Notes under the pieces: generated by a model | What the model was told of the DNA's origin: nothing | The model's database searches: none | Seen by the model: only the letters and a program-made list of their open reading frames with translations | DNA from: Elysia chlorotica | Lineage: Eukaryota; Mollusca; Gastropoda; Plakobranchidae | Direction of reading: 5' to 3' | Length of the DNA stretch: 64,000 nucleotides | Assembly: GCA_003991915.1 (NCBI GenBank) | Contig: RQTK01000024.1 | Span: forward strand, 457,762-521,761 | Made by a program: the position numbers and the translations under genes | In this document: piece by piece, positions 62,601 to 64,000 of the stretch | Layout: each line of letters starts with the position of its first letter | Position numbering within the stretch: the stretch's first letter is position 1

Positions 62601-63854
62601 TTGAACTATTGTGTTAAAACTATTGGGTTAGGAGGATAACATTTTGATTAAACTTAAATTTAAACATACATCTTGTTTGCATTAAAGACATAAAAATCAA
62701 TAAAGATACACATTTTATTGATGATTTCAAAATTAAGTACATTTTGCTTTCTTCCATTTAATAATAAAAAAAATAAATGATTCCAAAATATAAGTTTACA
62801 AACAAAAAGACTTTAAATCAATAAGATTTCTTCTCTCTTTTTTTTTTTTTTCAATGGTACTAAGCTCTCGCGTGGTTTTTTTCTTTTTTACCAATTTCTA
62901 CGGCCAAAATGTTTTTAAATTTGGCCTAATAATAATAATAGTTGACCCCCGATGGAAGAATTGGTTGTTTGCTTGTTGTTGTTTTTTACTGGTCTTTAGG
63001 TTACTTTCATAAAGTTCAAAATTGTTTGTATTTGATCTAACAAATCTCTCTTACAATATGTTAATGGGGAAAAGCAGAAGTAAGTAACAGAAGACATTTT
63101 ATTTACATGATTCAATAGATATAATAAAGATTTTAACCAAATTATTAGATACAAAACATAAATAGTGTGTACAATTCTTTTATCTATGATTTTTAAATGA
63201 ACAAGAAAATAAAGGAGACCACAGCAAAAAAAAAAAAAAAAACCAATAAAAAAACTCATCAATTCCTTAAATATTAAGTTACTGCTATACCTCTGATGTA
63301 TTCTTGTTCAATGCCAATACAGGGATTAGGCCATGAATTAGCTGGAGCACAAGAACAGAACAGCGGTGCCACAAATCTGCCGGTTTGCCAGACTCTTTGT
63401 TAGCTCTAAAGAAGGATGAACCACAAATATGAACAACAAACTACAGCAATACTAAAAAATGAGCGATAGGTTAAAACACCTTTATAAAAAGAAACAGTAT
63501 TAATTTGAAATTTAGGAAGGTATGATATGTGATTAGATACTGACTGTTTTTAGGTCGTCAAATATTCAGATTTTTACACCTTTTTCTCAACTAGGCATAA
63601 TACAGCTATTTTTACAAAATTTAGTCACTATGAGAAAAAAAAAAGTAAACAATTGGTGCCCGCTAAAAATAAGTGCAAATTTTCCTTCAGGGCAAGAAGT
63701 CATACTCTCTGATTTAAAATTTTTTAAATGTGAAAACATTATATTACCTCTTTTCGCAACATAAGTGCAGGTCCCATAACTGGGTCAGGTTAAGATCTGA
63801 TAGATCAAGGAAGTCGATTTGAGCCTTGAGTCCTGGACCTTTCAAACGTTTGAC
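27903..63854 (-). CDS. ZZEF1: ZZEF1-like protein (ZZ-type zinc finger and EF-hand), C-terminal ~2340 residues
   Basis: This is a very large conserved animal protein with an EF-hand, an APC10/DOC domain, a CUB-like domain and two ZZ fingers. Its ZZ domains have been linked to histone H3 tail binding in human ZZEF1. Here 51 exons were chained by phase; 50 lie on the minus strand (63748-63854, 63291-63394, 62378-62448, 61918-62025, 60902-61583 and so on, down to the TAG at 27903-27905). The remaining exon is inverted at 41650-41767. The gene runs off the window, so the EF-hand and DOC regions should lie above 64000. The internal order of CUB, paired ZZ and conserved C-terminus fits ZZEF1. HERC2-type proteins share ZZ and DOC modules, but they have RCC1 and HECT domains, which are absent here. 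One junction near 29475 does not keep frame. Confidence 0.88.
29476..30252 (-). CDS. ZZEF1: ZZEF1 exons near the C-terminus
   Basis: Exon 30117-30252 encodes SLPLDQLWTSLVYVACKQPG, QRLKVINLMLKIVALQGKA and NCDNE. Exon 29476-29767 encodes SKTMPDIDLSLLKPLWDLYQ, then a Gly/Ser/Asn-rich linker, FQPAVMRALTTLFLQTENLA and ERQRYDLQRKILP. The first ends in phase 0 and joins the second. The second ends with the codon CCA, one extra A and then gtttgt, giving phase 1, while the next exon needs phase 0. Confidence 0.83.
30613..32767 (-). CDS. ZZEF1: ZZEF1 C-terminal second CUB-like module
   Basis: Exons 32571-32767, 31111-31226 and 30613-30766 encode KVIHLCDAASLVPIAFTAAQ, ESAHNYTLADKKKGQVQLPG, SYLTITFDSRCATAEDDILK, STKWSSFSLPGDSLFYRFCL and DMSNYWGYKFTVTPGI. 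The order FDSRC-A-TAEDDILKF, then KW, then WGYKFTVT parallels the first CUB-like domain (FDPRCETERRYDYLEF, KW, WGYKFTVT). I infer that the two modules are related by internal duplication. The 3' end continues into a helix, TGHTILKAVLSSTVARS. All junctions keep frame. Confidence 0.88.
31340..31660 (-). pseudogene. Degenerate duplicate(s) of ZZEF1 exon 31111-31226
   Basis: Upstream of the real exon, in the same intron, the 3' splice region and about 74 nt of exon sequence recur at 31572-31645. A second remnant keeps only the junction and about 10 nt, at 31340-31350. The larger copy keeps an open frame (RCATAKDDILKLSDSKKL and onward) and a GT at the downstream edge. Splicing it to the next exon would create TGA at the junction. 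Flanking intron sequence (aataaacagtt, agaaaggg and so on) is duplicated along with it. Confidence 0.85.
31432..31456. repeat. 25-base C homopolymer
   Basis: An uninterrupted run of 25 C on the plus strand forms a G tract in the sense strand of the ZZEF1 intron. Shorter C tracts occur at 2770-2780 and 32502-32513. Such lengths are error-prone in sequencing. Confidence 0.95.
33199..33375 (-). CDS. ZZEF1: ZZEF1 exon next to an acceptor-duplicating repeat
   Basis: This phase-0, 59-codon exon encodes VNLAMCVLYARHTLTSLLAH, PPINSSLMGCKDVKQIPSVL and DLLHKIDSQFFFSK. Its GC content is higher than that of its surroundings. The 3' splice acceptor (33376-33377) and the first 36 or so coding bases are copied upstream in the intron as a tandem array. 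An alternative acceptor at 33454-33455 would extend the exon in frame by 26 residues. I take the inner acceptor as the ancestral one because it continues the conserved-looking sequence. Confidence 0.86.
33340..33700 (-). repeat. Decaying ~75-78-bp tandem array derived from the exon edge
   Basis: Units begin at about 33340 (in the exon), 33418, 33493, 33535, 33602 and 33675. The first two are nearly identical over gtggcgggcgtacagaacac and its continuation. Later units lose similarity stepwise and drop the acceptor. Copies 1 and 2 are exactly 78 bp apart (26 codons) and copies 2 and 3 are 75 bp apart (25 codons). Confidence 0.9.
34197..36908 (-). CDS. ZZEF1: ZZEF1 exons: helical segment
   Basis: Exons 36808-36908, 36168-36215, 35204-35305 and 34197-34368 encode GLHAEFDIPILVLHAVCSMS, a DSDEVLKFIVEKCGEGKEK segment, LADFIKKW, KDKFMTDSVYIDKGIARHSS, and NPQNLFQQQEILAREISERQ with LLKKELEKHGRAGPRDSLHK. 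The phases (2, 2, 2, 0) interlock. The last exon is strongly helical, with a possible coiled-coil stretch. The intron at 35306-36167 holds a tandem duplication that is annotated separately. Confidence 0.85.
35789..36033. repeat. ~170-bp tandem duplication
   Basis: Stretches 35789-35862 and 35959-36033 share atccagatctactta, attaatccagtgg and atttatataatac with scattered mismatches. They lie in a ZZEF1 intron. Confidence 0.85.
37569..38153 (-). CDS. ZZEF1: ZZEF1 acidic Ser/Asp-rich exon
   Basis: This 585-nt exon (195 codons, phase 0 at both ends) starts VLSLMWYTHDGSSSKRSKHK, passes through Lys-rich RQKKEESKKLKK, and then enters a long acidic stretch with SEDEFSDMF, NDDDNGSLHLFGESDDDEG and several SDSS/SDKKES sequences. 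Many Ser residues sit in a CK2-like acidic context. The end, LTEMEDMWSQLNLEPDLKKF, returns to an ordered helix. The middle is predicted to be disordered. Confidence 0.88.
38745..38825 (+). mobile_element. tRNA-derived SINE fragment in a ZZEF1 intron
   Basis: The sequence has a good A box (tagctcagtttg, 38751-38762) and a B-box-like gattcaaatct (38795-38805), spaced as in a tRNA, followed by an A/T-rich 3' part. No acceptor-stem pairing is evident, so a SINE head or tRNA pseudogene is more likely than a working tRNA. Confidence 0.5.
39006..41065 (-). CDS. ZZEF1: ZZEF1 exons following the inverted exon
   Basis: Exons 41012-41065, 40251-40382, 39599-39710 and 39006-39199 encode NVQPSSIFPMFVIAGFPE, VLTTGALVDYTYTSLESQSG with KCQTLVVDLKTRKRH, ILESACMDKFVLFAVDVISR, and VETLWVLSLVLKVLNRCFQN with SGSFVQCLVSLCCKGTGLNQ. 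Phases are 0, 0, 0 and 1, completed without stops. The first exon is only 54 nt, but its splice sites (ctttgccag and gtaagc) are strong. VLTTGALVDYTYTS may form a further small beta region before the helical repeats resume. Confidence 0.87.
41532..41640. repeat. Compound TCA/TTA/GTT microsatellite
   Basis: About twenty-five TCA units, interrupted near the start, pass into ATT units and then GTT units just before the acceptor of the inverted exon. Translation of this tract produces only spurious poly-Ile, poly-Asp or poly-Met frames. Confidence 0.97.
41650..41767 (+). CDS. ZZEF1: ZZEF1 exon lying inverted relative to its gene
   Basis: On the plus strand an acceptor (ccaatacag, ending at 41649) and a donor (gtgagaatt, from 41768) bound an open 118-nt exon. 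It encodes GLEWACSVARMLEMLFGAHQ and then WQHAIQQHISHCIHSLKH. The minus-strand reading gives nothing sensible. The exon needs two bases from a preceding exon and ends in phase 0. Exactly this exon is missing between minus-strand exons 41973-42091 (which ends in phase 2) and 41012-41065 (which starts in phase 0). It lies between a TCA/TTA/GTT microsatellite and the N gap. I infer that it belongs to ZZEF1 and that its orientation is an assembly error or a local inversion. Confidence 0.75.
41781..41803. other. Assembly gap (23 N)
   Basis: A run of 23 undetermined bases lies 13 nt downstream of the inverted exon's donor. Confidence 1.
41973..44692 (-). CDS. ZZEF1: ZZEF1 exons after the ZZ fingers, one with a GC donor
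   Basis: Exons 44459-44692, 43842-43954, 43329-43399, 42865-42946 and 41973-42091 encode YIHQHAWLLYASLTLTLSDA, FMDSDYFRVACQLQQQCLDQ, RTFAMHSQERIMGLLGAVMP, AGYNFCTEDFLNRLLK, ELNTHHLALRLMGRLLAHSD and QQSVAHLFSFGAKAFER. The exon ending at 43842 is followed by GCAAGA, so the intron is GC-AG. The nearest GT donor downstream would give an immediate in-frame stop in the next exon. The last exon ends in phase 2, and on the minus strand no partner follows it until 41065. Confidence 0.87.
44267..44480 (-). repeat. ~131-bp-period tandem duplication covering an exon donor
   Basis: Copy 44398-44480 contains the end of exon 44459-44692 and its gtcagt donor. Copy 44267-44351 repeats the same stretch (both end tcaatctcgcttgaaacttg) within the intron, including a donor-like gtcagtga. 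Confidence 0.85.
45036..45746 (-). CDS. ZZEF1: ZZEF1 second ZZ zinc finger
   Basis: Exons 45633-45746 and 45036-45079 encode a ZZ domain directly after the first one. The ligand pairs are CNHC, CNEC and CLGC, and HTDKHDV supplies the final histidines. The short second exon (44 nt) carries the histidine pair and runs on into IPMMK. Two ZZ fingers in tandem are diagnostic for ZZEF1 among large animal proteins. ZZ modules bind peptides such as histone H3 N-termini, but the binding specificity of this one cannot be read from the sequence. Confidence 0.93.
46251..47075 (-). CDS. ZZEF1: ZZEF1 linker and first ZZ zinc finger
   Basis: Exon 46924-47075 encodes an acidic helix (EVKEEEELEEYNRYMDWFKE) and GDFGTWFSHMAEDI. 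Exon 46251-46444 encodes SLKWFVARFSDVLDVEI followed by a ZZ finger. Its zinc ligands are CDGC, RCLQC, CTAC and the closing HQDTHEIVH pair, in the order expected for a ZZ domain. The exon ends inside the last histidine segment, and the split codon GT+C is completed by the next exon. The gtgagt donor at 46249-46250 is preferred over the overlapping GT two bases upstream. Confidence 0.93.
47448..54126 (-). CDS. ZZEF1: ZZEF1 central helical region exons
   Basis: Eleven exons chain without a stop: 53993-54126, 53347-53477, 52921-53048, 52130-52209, 51474-51537, 50967-51040, 50433-50498, 49734-49810, 49299-49407, 48594-48775 and 47962-48028. Exon 47448-47511 follows them. Characteristic segments are DILRSNLWTSLFRGGYMIGK, RIGGTKVDEAVAALFAALVW, ELFTAKAMFLLRFAGLTKFQ, EGMEKFPSFRLVMEFIQDPA, RYRFASAISEVYVFSAEMLR and IPVVLFFREMSAYQHQFARH. 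The region is almost wholly helical, with no enzyme motif. In this family it forms the scaffold between the CUB and ZZ modules. Confidence 0.86.
48172..48280 (+). repeat. Dispersed ~110-bp repeat, copy 1
   Basis: It aligns over its whole length with 54732-54841 in the same orientation, sharing gctcttgtgct, gcaccttttt-type, atctgcacacc and aataaaaatcaaagctttta. No pol III box or terminal repeat is visible. Confidence 0.85.
48531..48592. repeat. Compound CTC/GTT/ATT microsatellite abutting an exon donor
   Basis: (TCC)n, (TTG)n and (TTA)n tracts lie end to end. On the minus strand the intron begins gtaataataat, so the donor of exon 48594-48775 is itself the first unit of the AAT tract. Confidence 0.95.
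49628..49708. repeat. Two ~40-bp tandem repeats
   Basis: Copies at 49628-49665 and 49667-49708 share tggtataatctcccaatt after a GTTT-rich lead. Confidence 0.85.
54559..57625 (-). CDS. ZZEF1: ZZEF1 CUB-like domain exons
   Basis: Exons 57521-57625, 56743-56810, 56324-56486 and 54559-54670 give CWEKVDTEETVLRTWEIESP, a PHDYHNHSNIVQVFNCPGAS segment, KLVIDFDPRCETERRYDYLE, KWPLKVTFSGPYVHFIFHSD and NTEWGYKFTVTAHG. The FDPRCETE...YDYLEF and HSDSSNTEWGYKFTV motifs are hallmarks of the CUB-like beta-sandwich in ZZEF1 and related very large proteins. There is no signal peptide context, so it is intracellular. The last exon continues into a SWLSDLHLGLVKVLGQL helix. The 1.65 kb intron between the last two exons (54671-56323) holds a dispersed repeat but no other gene that I can see. 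Confidence 0.9.
54732..54841 (+). repeat. Dispersed ~110-bp repeat, copy 2
   Basis: Partner of 48172-48280, in the intron inside the CUB-domain coding region. The edges of similarity are abrupt on the right (after aaagctttta). Confidence 0.85.
58040..58175 (-). mobile_element. SINE-like element, tRNA head plus shared body (copy 2)
   Basis: On the minus strand it reads ggggtagcactgggg (A box), cagggtttgagctt (B-box-like), then the body motif ggtgccattataacgtgac. It matches the layout and body of the element at 23340-23490. Confidence 0.55.
58223..59735 (-). CDS. ZZEF1: ZZEF1 exons before the CUB domain
   Basis: Exons 59665-59735, 59180-59236 and 58223-58351 encode YTQDVADKAHQFFEIFRSMD, RKKAQQEEPSFLHIIMRQL, and VLLLTTVVDKLDIQTKVELL with CFRKLIISMSEAAKANPDIF. 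These are amphipathic helices of the sort expected in the long helical scaffold of this protein. All three junctions keep phase 0 or complete the split codon. The acceptor of the third exon is echoed by an 18-bp match at 58582-58599. Confidence 0.85.
59757..60760. repeat. Repeated segments in a ZZEF1 intron
   Basis: A stretch beginning atatttgacaatctttca occurs at about 59757 and 59868. The following gcattataatcaca segment (about 59810-59860) recurs near 60708-60760. The intron holds no coding signal. Confidence 0.8.
60902..61583 (-). CDS. ZZEF1: ZZEF1 large Ser/Glu/Lys-rich exon
   Basis: This 682-nt exon, long compared with its neighbours, starts with a helical DFEASITLGLMKSLLSVACQ segment and ends with MVYLVMLAASLQTSLFSWLW and PKLYQIVQTMIKE. 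Between these lie about 130 residues rich in Ser, Glu, Asn and Lys, including repeated GEGSKS, GEGSKG and GEGSGV-like units. The middle looks disordered and low in complexity. The exon ends in phase 1 at the gtgagtg donor, and the next exon (59665-59735) completes the codon. Confidence 0.88.
61918..63854 (-). CDS. ZZEF1: ZZEF1 first visible exons
   Basis: Four exons (63748-63854, 63291-63394, 62378-62448, 61918-62025) encode about 130 residues. Recognisable segments are IDFLDLSDLNLTQLWDLHLC, VWQTGRFVAPLFCSC with NPCIGIEQEYIRG, PLFFPEKSRKRLELFKLLQS, and LVFQSLCQFFSSVDPRGLLE. The second exon has two possible acceptors; only the one at 63395-63396 avoids an in-frame stop and joins the neighbours in phase. 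The first exon's acceptor (63855-63856) has a weak pyrimidine tract, so its upstream edge is less certain. Confidence 0.8.
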
Positions 63855-64000
63855 CTGGTCATAGGATTATGATCTTATAATTCGGTTACTTCTAGAAAAC
63901 AAAAAGATTGAAACATTAATATTGAAATATTTCTCTAGAAGAATCTTCATTCTCTAAATCAGCTGTTACATTTCAACACTAAGGAATATGCAACTAATTT

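Noticed and set aside
63007..63051. Possible ZZEF1 microexon on the minus strand reading RDLLDQIQTILNFMK
   Set aside because: It looks protein-like and has AG and GT edges. However, exons 63291-63394 and 62378-62448 already join in phase, and inserting this one breaks the frame.
63292..63405. Alternative acceptor of the second visible ZZEF1 exon (at 63406-63407) giving an open frame ANKESGKPADLWHRCSV
   Set aside because: This frame cannot join the next exon in phase. The acceptor at 63395-63396 gives VWQTGRFVAPLFCS, which joins both neighbours.

Overview
This is eukaryotic, animal-type genomic DNA: AT-rich, with short exons flanked by GT/AG splice sites, trinucleotide microsatellites, tRNA-derived SINE-like pieces and one run of 23 N. 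Two conserved metazoan genes fill the window, arranged tail to tail. The protein families and the repeat style fit an invertebrate, and a lophotrochozoan such as a mollusc is my guess. The species cannot be fixed from the sequence.

The plus strand, about 0.1-21.4 kb, holds a complete lethal(2) giant larvae (Lgl/LLGL) coding region: 27 coding exons with compatible phases and a predicted protein of 1170 residues. It carries the three-serine aPKC target segment between its two beta-propellers and ends in an unusual threonine-rich tail. Its first three coding exons occur twice in tandem (about 113-1395 and 1399-2768), with only synonymous differences. Splicing all six would break the frame, so this is either a false haplotype duplication or a real partial duplication. 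A CpG-richer repeat island sits in intron 24 (about 15.6-17.0 kb).

From 20.2 to 27.9 kb lie the converging 3' ends of the two genes and AT-rich sequence in which I see no gene.

The minus strand, 27.9-63.9 kb, holds the C-terminal four fifths (about 2340 codons in 51 coding exons) of a ZZEF1-like protein (zinc finger ZZ-type and EF-hand domain containing 1). The EF-hand and APC10/DOC end would lie beyond 64 kb. In order the visible part has a Ser/Glu-rich exon, a CUB-like domain, a long helical region, two tandem ZZ zinc fingers, more helical repeats, an acidic Ser/Asp-rich exon, a second CUB-like module and a conserved C-terminus.

The most striking feature is one ZZEF1 exon (41650-41767) that lies on the opposite strand. 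It sits between a microsatellite and the N gap, yet its phases fit exactly between its neighbours. This looks like a local inversion in the assembly, and if real it would break the gene. Other oddities are a GC-AG intron, a tandem array that duplicates a splice acceptor and would add 26 in-frame residues, a degenerate duplicated exon, a one-base frame conflict near 29.5 kb, and several local duplications that overlap exon edges.

No operon, CRISPR, phage or previously undescribed multi-gene system is visible. The interest lies in gene-structure evolution and assembly quality at an Lgl/ZZEF1 locus.
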